From Gemmatimonadaceae bacterium (GTDB lineage: Bacteria; Gemmatimonadota; Gemmatimonadetes; Gemmatimonadales; Gemmatimonadaceae), in the NCBI GenBank assembly GCA_040882285.1, contig JBBEBQ010000005.1, forward strand, positions 124,001-188,000: a stretch of DNA of 64,000 nucleotides, in the 5' to 3' direction. The notes under the pieces were generated by a model. That model was not told the origin of the DNA, did not search any database, and saw only the letters and a list, made by a program, of their open reading frames with translations. Both the position numbers and the translations under genes were made by a program. Position 1 is the stretch's first letter. Each line of letters begins with the position of its first letter. Shown piece after piece: positions 52,278 to 60,324 of this stretch.

Positions 52278-52281
52278 GGGC

Positions 52282-52890
52282 ATGATGCTGAATTTGAGGA
52301 GTCGAGCGCGGACTTTGCTTGTGGCCGGACGGACATGTCTCGTGCTCTTGACGGCCGGCGCCTGCGGTGGCGACGGTCCGACTGAGCCGGTGGAGGCTGG
52401 CGGCTCGATGAGCTTCAGCTATTCCGGGGCTGAATCCGGCTCCTTCTCCGTGACCGGACCTACGAAGCCGTACCAGGACGGGGTCGTTGCTCAGAGATTG
52501 CCGGATCCGCTTAATGTCGTGCGCGTCGTCGGGATCCGGATGCGAAGCGCGACGAACGCCGACTTTCTCGAGCTGCTCCTGCCGAACGTTACGACGCCTC
52601 GAACGATTGCGCTGGGCGGGGAGTGCGGCTCCACGATAACCGACTGTCCGATCGCCGCCTTCGGGAGAGACGTGTCAGTCGCCCTTGGTATGCCGGATCC
52701 TGGATCGGCTGAAGGATTTTTCGTATTCAACAGCGGCACCGTAATCGTGACTTTGGTGACCTCCAGTCGAATCGCCGGCACGTTCGAGGGCACTGCCGCG
52801 AGTCTCACGCTCGGGGGTGTACCGCGCGAAGTGACGATCACGGACGGAAAATTCGACATGCAGCTCGTGCCTTTCGGGGAGGTCCCCTGA
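52282..52890 (+). CDS. Hypothetical lipoprotein
   Basis: This 202-residue protein has a lipobox (CLVLLTAGACGGDG) and a beta-rich domain (SMSFSYSGAESGSFSVTG, GTVIVTLVTSSRIAGTFEG) of the kind seen in Gemmatimonadota surface lipoproteins. I do not recognise a family. It lies just upstream of the receiver protein gene. Confidence 0.75.
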   Translation: MMLNLRSRARTLLVAGRTCLVLLTAGACGGDGPTEPVEAGGSMSFSYSGAESGSFSVTGPTKPYQDGVVAQRLPDPLNVVRVVGIRMRSATNADFLELLLPNVTTPRTIALGGECGSTITDCPIAAFGRDVSVALGMPDPGSAEGFFVFNSGTVIVTLVTSSRIAGTFEGTAASLTLGGVPREVTITDGKFDMQLVPFGEVP

Positions 52891-52898
52891 CGGCCGCG

Positions 52899-53297
52899 GT
52901 GGATGATGAGGCGAAATCGCCCAAACCGCTCGAGGGCGCGCGCGTGTTGATAGTGGAAGACAACGCGCCGATGCGCACGGCCATGGTCCGTTTTCTCGAG
53001 AGCGCCGGCTGTGAGGTGCTCGAGGCAGGAACGCCGAGCGAAGCGTTGACCAAGGCACGCGAAGACATGGGTCGCATCGACGTCGCTCTGGTAGACCTCA
53101 TTCTTCCCGAGATGAGCGGCCCGGAGTGCAGCGACCTCCTGAGGGAAGACCGCCCCGACCTCGCAATCGCCTACATGTCGGGATACGCCGAAAGGGTGAG
53201 CGAAGGGTTTCCTGAAGACGATACCCCGGTTCTGCTGACGAAACCTTTCGCGCGCGAGGAGCTCGTCGGGACGATCCGGAGTCTGCTGAGTCGCTGA
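52899..53297 (+). CDS. Stand-alone response-regulator receiver
   Basis: This 132-residue protein consists of one receiver domain: acidic pair in VLIVEDNAPMRTAMV, phospho-acceptor in VALVDLILPEMSG, and KPFAREELV lysine. It has no output domain, and YMSGYAERV is the usual pattern of receivers found in hybrid kinases. It starts at GTG 8 nt after the lipoprotein gene. Its partner is not in the window. Confidence 0.88.
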   Translation: MDDEAKSPKPLEGARVLIVEDNAPMRTAMVRFLESAGCEVLEAGTPSEALTKAREDMGRIDVALVDLILPEMSGPECSDLLREDRPDLAIAYMSGYAERVSEGFPEDDTPVLLTKPFAREELVGTIRSLLSR

Positions 53298-53325
53298 CAG
53301 AAAAGCCGAAGCACGTTACGCGCCA

Positions 53326-53775
53326 ATGAAAAAGAGCGCCTTGGTCGTGCTCTTCCTTGCAATCGCAGCGATCGGAGCGGCCTTCGCCGCGGCGATCGTC
53401 ACGGAACGCGTGCCGTCGTGGAGCGCGTGGGTCATGGCCGTCGCGACGTCCTTCGCCATGGTCGCCACGATGGCGCTCGGCGCAGCCCGGACGGGGCAGC
53501 CGCTCGGCGGACTCCGCCGCCTCCTCATCCCGTTCGGAGCCGTCCTGCTGATCATGCTCGGCGCTTTTGCGGCGGCGCTGCTTCTCCCGGCCGCCGCGGA
53601 GCCGCTACTGCTGGGGCTGCCCCGGCGCGCCGCGATCGTGCTGTACGGCGTGGGCGTACTGCCGGTGCTCATTCTTCCAATCGTGTACGCGCTCACGTTC
53701 GACGAGCTGACGCTCACTGAAGAAGACATCGAGCGCGTGCGCAAAGCGGCGAGCCGAGCGGAGACGGAGAAGTGA
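53326..53775 (+). CDS. Four-TM membrane protein coupled to the symporter
   Basis: This 149-residue protein has four hydrophobic helices (LVVLFLAIAAIGAAFAAAIV, WVMAVATSFAMVATMAL, LLIPFGAVLLIMLGAFAAALL, IVLYGVGVLPVLILPIVYAL) and a charged C-terminal tail. It overlaps the SSS transporter start by GTGA. By analogy with the DUF485/DUF4212 proteins paired with acetate-type symporters it may be a transporter partner, but the sequence is not one of those families. Confidence 0.75.
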   Translation: MKKSALVVLFLAIAAIGAAFAAAIVTERVPSWSAWVMAVATSFAMVATMALGAARTGQPLGGLRRLLIPFGAVLLIMLGAFAAALLLPAAAEPLLLGLPRRAAIVLYGVGVLPVLILPIVYALTFDELTLTEEDIERVRKAASRAETEK

Positions 53776-55292
53776 GAGTGCTCGCATTGCTGCAGACCGC
53801 CGCGCTGCCCGAGGTCAGGCAGCCCGTGATCGTTGCGGTCGCGATCGTGTACTTCAGCGTGGTCGCCGCGATCGGCGTGTGGTCCGCGCGCCGCACGCGT
53901 ACCGCGAAGGACTTCTTCGTCGCGGGGCGCAGGATCGGGCCCGTTCCGCTCGCGCTCGCCGCGATGGCCGCGACCGTGTCCGGGTTCGCGTTCATCGGCG
54001 GACCGGGATTCGTGTACGGCTCGGGTGTCGGCGCGCTGTACCTGGTGCTGTCCGCGTCCATCACGACATCCATGGGCGCTTGGGTGCTGGCGAAGCGGTT
54101 GCGGATGCTTGGCGAGGTTCGCGGACTGATCACCATCCCCGATGCCATCGGCGCGCGCTACCGCTCGCCGTCGGCGCAGGGGCTGGCGGGCATCGCGATC
54201 ATCATCGCGGTCGTCGGGTACATGGCGACCAACATCCTCGCGCTGGGGCTCGTGATAGATGCGGTGTTCAGCGTCGGCCTCACCACGGGGATCTGGCTCG
54301 GCATGGCGATCACGCTGGCGTATTCGGTCGCCGGCGGGATTCTCGCCGGCGTGTACACCGACGTGTTTCAGGGAACGCTGATGGCGCTCGCGTCGGTGCT
54401 CGTGTTTCTCTTCGCGCTCCAGGCCGGCGGCGCGGGCGACGGGCTCGCGGGGATCGCCCGCACCGTGACCGCGGCGGATCCGGAGTTCTTCGGGCCGTGG
54501 GGGAAGCTCACCCCGGTGGCGGCGCTGTCGCTGTTCTTCGTGTTCGGGCTCGGCTCGCTCGCGCAGCCGCACGTGGTGCACAAGTTCTACATGCTGCGTG
54601 ACGCGCGGCAGCTAAAGTGGTATCCGCTGCTGATGTCCGTGGCGCTGATCATGACGCTGCTGCTGTATTTCGCCGTGGGTGTCGCGATGAAGTCGCTGGT
54701 CGTCCAGGGGCAGATTCCGCCGCTCGCGAGAGCGGACGACGCCACTCCTCTGTTTCTGATCCAGTTCACGCCGGTGCTGCTCGCCGCGCTCGTGTTCTCG
54801 GGCGTGGCCGCCGCGATCATGAGCACCGTCAATTCGTTCATGAGCATCGGAGCCGCTGCCGTCACGCACGACATTCCGAAAGCGATCGGGCGGAGCGTCT
54901 CGAACGAGCTGCTGTGGGGGCGCGTGTTCACCGTGGTAATCGCAGTTCTCGCCGCGGCGTTGGCGCAGCTGTCGGGGACCCTCGTCGCGTTTCTCGGAAT
55001 CTTCGGCTGGGGGCTGTTCGCGTCCACACTCGTGCCGTCGCTCGCGATCGGCCTCAACTGGCCGGGCGCGACGCGCGAAGGCGCCATCGCGTCCATCGCG
55101 ACGGGGCTCACGATCACGCTCGTGTTCGAGACGCTCGCATACTTCAAGGCGTACTCGTTCCCCGCCGGAGTCAGCGTGTCGGGGCTCGCGCTGGTGCTCT
55201 CGTTCCTCGTGTTCTTCAGCGTGTCATGGCTCACGCGTGGAGGAGCGGGCGCAGCGATCGATCCGGACGTGCGGATGGTGATGGACCTTTGA
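53772..55292 (+). CDS. Sodium:solute symporter (SSS family)
   Basis: This 506-residue transporter has about thirteen helices and SSS landmarks AKDFFVAGRRIGPVPLALAA, ATVSGFAFIGGPGFVYGSG, GLIWLG-like helix turns, GLGSLAQPHVVHKFYMLRDAR and IMSTVNSFMSIGAAAVTHDI. It imports a small solute with Na+; the substrate is unknown, but acetate- or proline-like solutes are typical. It begins at GTG, overlapping the preceding membrane protein. Confidence 0.9.
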   Translation: MRVLALLQTAALPEVRQPVIVAVAIVYFSVVAAIGVWSARRTRTAKDFFVAGRRIGPVPLALAAMAATVSGFAFIGGPGFVYGSGVGALYLVLSASITTSMGAWVLAKRLRMLGEVRGLITIPDAIGARYRSPSAQGLAGIAIIIAVVGYMATNILALGLVIDAVFSVGLTTGIWLGMAITLAYSVAGGILAGVYTDVFQGTLMALASVLVFLFALQAGGAGDGLAGIARTVTAADPEFFGPWGKLTPVAALSLFFVFGLGSLAQPHVVHKFYMLRDARQLKWYPLLMSVALIMTLLLYFAVGVAMKSLVVQGQIPPLARADDATPLFLIQFTPVLLAALVFSGVAAAIMSTVNSFMSIGAAAVTHDIPKAIGRSVSNELLWGRVFTVVIAVLAAALAQLSGTLVAFLGIFGWGLFASTLVPSLAIGLNWPGATREGAIASIATGLTITLVFETLAYFKAYSFPAGVSVSGLALVLSFLVFFSVSWLTRGGAGAAIDPDVRMVMDL

Positions 55293-55349
55293 TGAAGCGA
55301 GCACGATCCGGATAGCGGGCGATCGGGCTTTGATCTATCCTCCCCCGCC

Positions 55350-56171
55350 ATGACCGTTGAAAAAGACTACGTCCTCGGCACGCACGACGAGGAGATCGAG
55401 CGGCTCGGACTCCAGCACCGGGTGTGGCGGCCGAAGGCGACCGACGCATGGCAGCGCGCCGGCTTCACCGTTGGCCAGACGCTGCTGGACGTCGGGTGCG
55501 GACCCGGGTACGCAACCCTCGATCTCGCGGAGATCGTCGGACCGGCCGGCCGGGTGGTCGGCGTGGATCGCTCGCGCCGTTTTCTGAGCTATCTCGAGAG
55601 CCAGCGAGAGCTGCGCGGCATCGGCCACGTCGAGACCGTGGAGATGGACCTGGACGATGCGCGGCTGGCCGAGCGGCTGCCGGCGGGTATTGACGGCGCC
55701 TGGTGCCGATGGGTGTACGCCTTCGTGCAGGATCCGAAAGCGCTGCTGGCGCGCGTCGCGGGCGCGCTGCGGCCCGGCGGCGTCATGGTCATCCACGAGT
55801 ACTTCGACTACTCGACGTGGCGCCTCATCCCCCCTTCGCCCGCGCAGGAGCTGTTCGTTGGGAAGGTCATGGAGACGTGGCGCGCGACGGGAGGCGAGGT
55901 CGAGATTGGAACGTCCATCCCGGGCTGGCTCGGCGAGCTGGATTTCTCGATCGAGAGCGTGCAGCCGCTGATCGAGATAGTGGGCCCGCGCGATTACTTC
56001 TGGGAATGGCCGAAGGCTTTCATGGACGTGGGAGTCGAGCGGATGCGCGAGCTAGGCTCGCTAACACCGCAGGAAGCCGATGGCGTGCGCCGAGCGTTGG
56101 CCGACGCGGAGCGCGACCCTCGATCGCTGATGGTAACGCCGGGCGTGATCGAGATAATCGCGCGGCGATGA
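55350..56171 (+). CDS. Class I SAM-dependent methyltransferase
   Basis: This 273-residue protein has motif I LLDVGCGPGYATLDLAE, post-I VVGVDRS, and motif II to III (GALRPGGVMVIHEYFDYSTW). It resembles ubiquinone-biosynthesis-like or small-molecule methyltransferases; the substrate is not indicated. It ends at the terminator hairpin 56180-56210. Confidence 0.85.
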   Translation: MTVEKDYVLGTHDEEIERLGLQHRVWRPKATDAWQRAGFTVGQTLLDVGCGPGYATLDLAEIVGPAGRVVGVDRSRRFLSYLESQRELRGIGHVETVEMDLDDARLAERLPAGIDGAWCRWVYAFVQDPKALLARVAGALRPGGVMVIHEYFDYSTWRLIPPSPAQELFVGKVMETWRATGGEVEIGTSIPGWLGELDFSIESVQPLIEIVGPRDYFWEWPKAFMDVGVERMRELGSLTPQEADGVRRALADAERDPRSLMVTPGVIEIIARR

Positions 56172-56217
56172 AAAAAAAGAGCCCGACGGCCGATGCGCGG
56201 CCGCCGGGCTTTCCTTT
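56171..56217. terminator. Bidirectional rho-independent terminator
   Basis: AGCCCG-A-CGGCCG, a 5-nt loop, and CGGCCG-C-CGGGCT make a 13-bp stem with one mismatch (56180-56210). On the minus strand it is followed by eight U (complement of 56171-56178), a strong end for the tRNA transcript. On the plus strand it is followed by TTCCTTTC and ends the methyltransferase mRNA. Confidence 0.88.
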
Positions 56218-56225
56218 CGATCAAA

Positions 56226-56299
56226 TCGGGACGGCGGGATTTGAACCCGCGGCCCCCTGAACCCCATTCAGGTGCGCTACCGGGCTGCGCCACGTCCCG
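56226..56299 (-). tRNA. tRNA-Pro (anticodon GGG)
   Basis: The minus strand folds as a full cloverleaf: acceptor stem CGGGACG with CGTCCCG, a seven-base anticodon loop ATGGGGT between CCTGA and TCAGG giving GGG, and the T arm CGCGGGTTCAAATCCCGC. The discriminator base is A, and CCA is not encoded. Confidence 0.95.
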
Positions 56300-56343
56300 T
56301 CCGCCGCTTACGCGGACAGACCCTAAACATACACCGACACGGT

Positions 56344-56540
56344 CCTCCGCTCAATCATGCGATCGCGGACTGAGGACCCTTGCGGCCTCAGGACTAATTA
56401 CAATCACGGATCGGCGATTAAGTGAGGATTGCGGACCGAGGCATTCGGCAGGTCTCCCGACTGTTCCGCTCATCCTTAGTCCTCGGTCCTCGATTAATCG
56501 TGGATCCGCGATGGCCGTTAGTCCTGAGGCCGCAAAGTCA
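56344..56540. repeat. Heptad-periodic inverted repeat (family D) between tRNA-Pro and a membrane gene
   Basis: TGCGGCCTCAGGACTAA (56381-56397) is exactly inverted at 56518-56534, and the inner sequences are imperfect inverted copies built from units such as GCGGACT, GAGGACC, GGACCGA and GGACTAA in 7-bp steps. No gene lies inside. It is a second sequence family of the same architecture as elements A and B. Confidence 0.75.
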
Positions 56541-57017
56541 TCAGTCCGAAGTCGTGTCGATCGAGTCCACCAGTTGCGTTATGTACGTCTCGAAATCGTC
56601 GTGCATGATTTTCGACGACGGGCTCCGGACCATCTTGCGGAACGACTCCTCCCGGGCGAGCTGCCCCATGCGCCTCCTCCAGGAATTGAAGTACTCGTCG
56701 GAGAGCTGCTCCTGGTGATGCGCGTACCAGGCGATCTCGAACAGCGACAGCTGCATCAGATTGAGAAAATATTCCCGGATCTCGCGCTCCGAATGCAGAT
56801 GCTCGACGTCGTGGGCGTGCACCGCCGCGAGCGACGGATCCTGCACCCTCAGATAGCGAAGGTTGTACTGCAGCTCGACGAGCTTGGAGAAGTTGGCCAC
56901 GAGCTGCGCCTTGCGCGTGCTGCGGAACTGAACGGCGGCGTAAATGAGACCGCCGGCGATCGCCAGGGAAGACAGCGCTTGCAGCGTGATCTGGAGCAGC
57001 AGGATGTTCTGGGGCAT
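56541..57017 (-). CDS. Membrane-anchored protein of unknown function (DUF4760-like)
   Basis: This 158-residue protein has an N-terminal transmembrane helix (ITLQALSSLAIAGGLIYAAV) and a helical soluble domain (FRSTRKAQLVANFSKLVELQ, REYFLNLMQLSLFEIAWYAH, FNSWRRRMGQLAREESFR). The layout resembles DUF4760-type proteins. No function is known. Its 3' end lies beside repeat family D. Confidence 0.7.
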   Translation of the reverse strand: MPQNILLLQITLQALSSLAIAGGLIYAAVQFRSTRKAQLVANFSKLVELQYNLRYLRVQDPSLAAVHAHDVEHLHSEREIREYFLNLMQLSLFEIAWYAHHQEQLSDEYFNSWRRRMGQLAREESFRKMVRSPSSKIMHDDFETYITQLVDSIDTTSD

Positions 57018-57039
57018 CGGGCGGAGAGATCGAGTCAGG

Positions 57040-57828
57040 TCAGACGGAGCCGCTCACTGGACCTACCAAGAGCGTGCGATACAGCACGTACAGCGCGACG
57101 GCGATGAGGAGATACGCGAACAGCTGCTTGAGCTTCGCTTGCGGCACGCGGCGCGACCAGAAGGAGCCCGCGACCGTCCCGACCGCGGCGAGTGCGGTGA
57201 ACGTGCCCACCAGCGGCCAGTCGATCTCCGTGTGCCCCAGATATCCGGCGAAGCCGCTGAGCGCGTTCAGCGCGATGATCACGAGCGACGTGCCCACGGC
57301 GACGCGCATCGGCAGGCCGGCGATCAGCACCAGCGCCGGGACGATTATGAATCCGCCGCCGACCCCGATGATCGCGGTGAGCACGCCCACCCCGAGACCC
57401 TGAAGCACCAGCAGCAGCGCGGCGCGCGCGTCGACATGCGGCACGGCCGCGGTCGCGCTCTCGGCCGGACCGCGCCGGGCGTTGCGGATCATGAGCGTGG
57501 CGGAAATCAGCAGCACGACGGCGAACCCGATGAGCTGCGCCCTGCCCGGGATGTACAGCGCGAGCCGGGCGCCGAAGTAAGCGCCGACCATTGCCGCGGG
57601 ACCGAAGATCGCCGCGACCCGGAACGATACGAACTTCCCGCGGAGGTGCGACAGCACGGCGACGAGCGCGGTCGCGCCGACGACGCCGAGGCTCATCGCA
57701 ATCGCCGGCTTCGCCCCGACGCCCAGCACATACACGAAAATCGGGACCGTCAGCACCGAGCCGCCGGCGCCGAGCAGTCCCAGAGAAATTCCGACTACGA
57801 CCGCGAGTACGCCCGCGAGTATCGTCAC
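57040..57828 (-). CDS. TauE/SafE-family membrane transporter
   Basis: This 262-residue protein has about eight helices with the duplicated TauE/SafE signature: GISLGLLGAGGSVLTVPIFV at the start and GVLTAIIGVGGGFIIVPALV in the middle. The family exports sulfite, sulfonates or other organic anions. It is 37 nt downstream of the ferritin gene. Confidence 0.9.
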   Translation of the reverse strand: MTILAGVLAVVVGISLGLLGAGGSVLTVPIFVYVLGVGAKPAIAMSLGVVGATALVAVLSHLRGKFVSFRVAAIFGPAAMVGAYFGARLALYIPGRAQLIGFAVVLLISATLMIRNARRGPAESATAAVPHVDARAALLLVLQGLGVGVLTAIIGVGGGFIIVPALVLIAGLPMRVAVGTSLVIIALNALSGFAGYLGHTEIDWPLVGTFTALAAVGTVAGSFWSRRVPQAKLKQLFAYLLIAVALYVLYRTLLVGPVSGSV

Positions 57829-57865
57829 GCGGGCAACCGACCGGCGTTCCGGCGCGTTGCCAGGC

Positions 57866-58378
57866 TCAGGCTCCCGCTGGCACCGCTCCGCCGTGAAGCT
57901 TCCGCGCCAGGTGGCTCTCGACGAACATCAGCCCCTGCTCGCCGGCGCGCCGGATCATCCGCAACAGCTCGTCCATGCTGGACACTTCCTCGAGCTGCTC
58001 GTTGACGAACCACTCGAGAAAGTTGCGCGTCAGGTGCTCGTTCTGCTTGATGGCGAGATCCATCAGGTCGTTGATCTGCTTCGTGACCTTCAGCTCCCAG
58101 TCCAGGGCGAGCTGCACCACTTCCTCCGCCGACTTGAAGCCGGCCCTCGGCGCCGGGACCGATGGGATCTTCAGCGGCGCGTCGGCATCCACGATATACT
58201 GGACGATCTTCATCGCGTGCGCGCGCTCTTCGTCGGCCTGGAGCTGGAAATGGTGCGCCAGCTCCGGCAGCCCTTCCTGTTTGAAGTAGGCAGAGATGGC
58301 TACGTACTGCAAGGATGCGCCGAACTCGTGCCCCACCTGTGCATTCAGCGCGTCCGCTGTTTCTTTGCTGATCATCAT
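57866..58378 (-). CDS. Ferritin (non-haem)
   Basis: This 170-residue four-helix ferritin has the di-iron ligands in AQVGHEFGASLQYVAISAYF, QLQADEERAHAMKIVQYI and LEWFVNEQLEEV (Glu/His pattern ExxxY and EExxH). It stores iron in the cytoplasm. It starts at tandem ATGs and its start codon overlaps by 2 bp that of the divergent phosphoesterase. Confidence 0.92.
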   Translation of the reverse strand: MMISKETADALNAQVGHEFGASLQYVAISAYFKQEGLPELAHHFQLQADEERAHAMKIVQYIVDADAPLKIPSVPAPRAGFKSAEEVVQLALDWELKVTKQINDLMDLAIKQNEHLTRNFLEWFVNEQLEEVSSMDELLRMIRRAGEQGLMFVESHLARKLHGGAVPAGA

Positions 58379-59339
58379 GGCTCGATGGGTTGAGGTTAGT
58401 ACGCTGCCAAAGTTAGCTGGTTCGGCCCGCTTTTGGGCGATCCGCGCGGTCGCCTGCGCGGCCGCGCTGTCGCCCGCCGTCGGCTGCACGGACCGCTCCG
58501 GTCTCGCGGTCGCGGAAGGGGCCAATCCGACGCCGCCCCTGACCCCGCTCATCGGCGCGGCCGTGCTTGTCGGAGCCGGCGACATAGCCGGGTGCAGGTC
58601 GAGCGGCGACGAGGCCACCGCCGCGCTGCTGGACAGCATCCCGGGCACGGTATTCACGGCGGGCGACAATGTGTACCCCAACGGCAGAATGGAGGAATAC
58701 CGGCGGTGCTATGAGCCGTCGTGGGGCCGCCACCGCGGCCGGACGTACCCAGCGCCCGGCAACCACGACTGGCGCACCCGGAACGGCGCGCCGTACTTCG
58801 AGTATTTCGGGGCGCGGGCCGGCCCCCCGGGACTGGGCTACTACAGCTTTCGGATCGACGAGTGGTTGATACTGATTCTCAACAGCAACATCGACCTCGG
58901 CCCGCGCTCGCCGCAGCGGGCCTGGCTGGACGCGCAGCTCGCGGCCGACACCAACCGGTGCGAGATCGTGATCACCCACCATCCGCGGTTCAGCTCAGGC
59001 ACCCATGGGACGTCGTGGCGAATGGCAGCCGCGTGGGACGTGCTGTACAAGCACGGGGTCGAGCTGGCCATCGGCGGCCACGATCACAGCTACGAGCGCT
59101 TCGCGCCGATGACTCCCGCGGGCGCGCGCGACGACGCGCGGGGAGTCCGCCAGTTCGTCGTGGGCACGGGTGGCTACAAGCCGTCCACCCGGCGAAGAAC
59201 GCCGACACGCAACAGCCAGATCCGCAGCTCCGCGAGCGGAGTGCTCAAGCTCTCGCTCGGCGAAGGCGTTTACCAATGGGAGTTCGTGCCCGTGGCGGGA
59301 CAGAACTTCAGGGATTGGGGCGAGGGACGGTGCAGATAG
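58377..59339 (+). CDS. Metallophosphoesterase lipoprotein (purple-acid-phosphatase-like)
   Basis: This protein of about 320 residues has a late lipobox (CAAALSPAVGC near residue 36) and the calcineurin-like motifs: VLVGAGDIAGC, FTAGDNVYPNGRMEEY, PAPGNHDWRTRNGAPYF, IVITHHPRFSSG and IGGHDHSYERF. It hydrolyses a phosphoester at the cell surface; substrate unknown. The only in-frame standard start before the signal is the ATG at 58377, which overlaps the ferritin start codon on the other strand. Confidence 0.85.
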   Translation: MARWVEVSTLPKLAGSARFWAIRAVACAAALSPAVGCTDRSGLAVAEGANPTPPLTPLIGAAVLVGAGDIAGCRSSGDEATAALLDSIPGTVFTAGDNVYPNGRMEEYRRCYEPSWGRHRGRTYPAPGNHDWRTRNGAPYFEYFGARAGPPGLGYYSFRIDEWLILILNSNIDLGPRSPQRAWLDAQLAADTNRCEIVITHHPRFSSGTHGTSWRMAAAWDVLYKHGVELAIGGHDHSYERFAPMTPAGARDDARGVRQFVVGTGGYKPSTRRRTPTRNSQIRSSASGVLKLSLGEGVYQWEFVPVAGQNFRDWGEGRCR

Positions 59340-59341
59340 TG

Positions 59342-59415
59342 GCAGCTAGCAGCTAGCAGCTAGCAGCGAGCAGCGAGCAGCGAGCAGCGAGCAGCGAGAA
59401 GCGAGCAGCGAGAAG
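59342..59415. repeat. Tandem heptamer array (GCAGCTA/GCAGCGA)
   Basis: About ten head-to-tail 7-bp units (GCAGCTA x3, then GCAGCGA with GAAGCGA variants) lie between the convergent phosphoesterase and CDF genes. There is no inverted arm. Confidence 0.9.
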
Positions 59416-59429
59416 AAACACCAGGACGA

Positions 59430-60299
59430 TTATTCGTACGGCTCGAGATGCACGAGCACCGAGTCCACGCGCGGCACGGCGGCGCGGATCGCGCTCTTCA
59501 CCATCCCGCCGACGATGTGCGCGTCACGAATCGACAGCGACGGCTCGGTTTGGACGTGCAGCGTTACGCGGTAGGTCATTCCCGTTCTGCTCACCGCGAG
59601 CTTCTCCGTGGCGAGCACGCCGGGAACGCCCTCCGCCGCGCGACGGACCGGCTCGACGATGTCGGCACCGGGCATGCGGTCCATGAGATCGCGCATCGCC
59701 GAGCGCAACATGACCACGCCGTTGTACGCGATGATGCCAGTGGCGAGCAGCGCGGCCCAGTCGTCGGCCGACTCCCAGCCCTCGCCGCCCCAGACGGCAA
59801 CAGTAATTCCGACGAACGCGGCCGCCGAGGTGATCGTATCGCTCAGATGGTGCGACGCGTCGGCCTCCACCGCCCTGCTGCCGATGTCCACTCCCACCGC
59901 GCGCACGCGGCGCGCGAGCACGAGCTTCGTCACGATTACGGCCACGAGAACCGCCAGCGTCCACGGCGCGGGAGTGTTGTGCGGCGCGCGTATCTCGCTC
60001 ACCGCCTGGTACGCGATGCCGATGGCGGCGCCGAGCAGCATGAGCGAGACCACCGCCGCCGCGAGCGCTTCGGCCTTGCCGTAGCCGAACGGATAATCGT
60101 CGTCCGGCTCCCGGCCGGAGACGTGCAGCCCGCCCCACACGACGAGCGACGAGAAGATGTCCGCCGTGGATTCGACCGCGTCGGCGATCAGGGCGTACGT
60201 ATTTCCGACGACACCCGCGACCAGCTTGGTCACCGCCAGCACGGCGTTCACCAGCACGCCGAACTGCGCCGACCTGATGCCCCTGCTCACCTGCGTCAT
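59430..60299 (-). CDS. Cation diffusion facilitator (CDF) efflux protein
   Basis: This 289-residue transporter has six helices and CDF landmarks LIADAVESTADIFSSLVVWGG (landmarks ADAVESTADI; metal-site Asp in the HxxxD-equivalent AVEADASHHLSDTITS) and a C-terminal cytoplasmic domain (RDAHIVGGMVKSAIRAAVP). It exports Zn or another divalent metal using protons. It lies 25 nt before (downstream of) the phosphoesterase at 60325. Confidence 0.92.
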   Translation of the reverse strand: MTQVSRGIRSAQFGVLVNAVLAVTKLVAGVVGNTYALIADAVESTADIFSSLVVWGGLHVSGREPDDDYPFGYGKAEALAAAVVSLMLLGAAIGIAYQAVSEIRAPHNTPAPWTLAVLVAVIVTKLVLARRVRAVGVDIGSRAVEADASHHLSDTITSAAAFVGITVAVWGGEGWESADDWAALLATGIIAYNGVVMLRSAMRDLMDRMPGADIVEPVRRAAEGVPGVLATEKLAVSRTGMTYRVTLHVQTEPSLSIRDAHIVGGMVKSAIRAAVPRVDSVLVHLEPYE

Positions 60300-60324
60300 G
60301 GGCACTGCGCGTTTCGCCCGGGGA

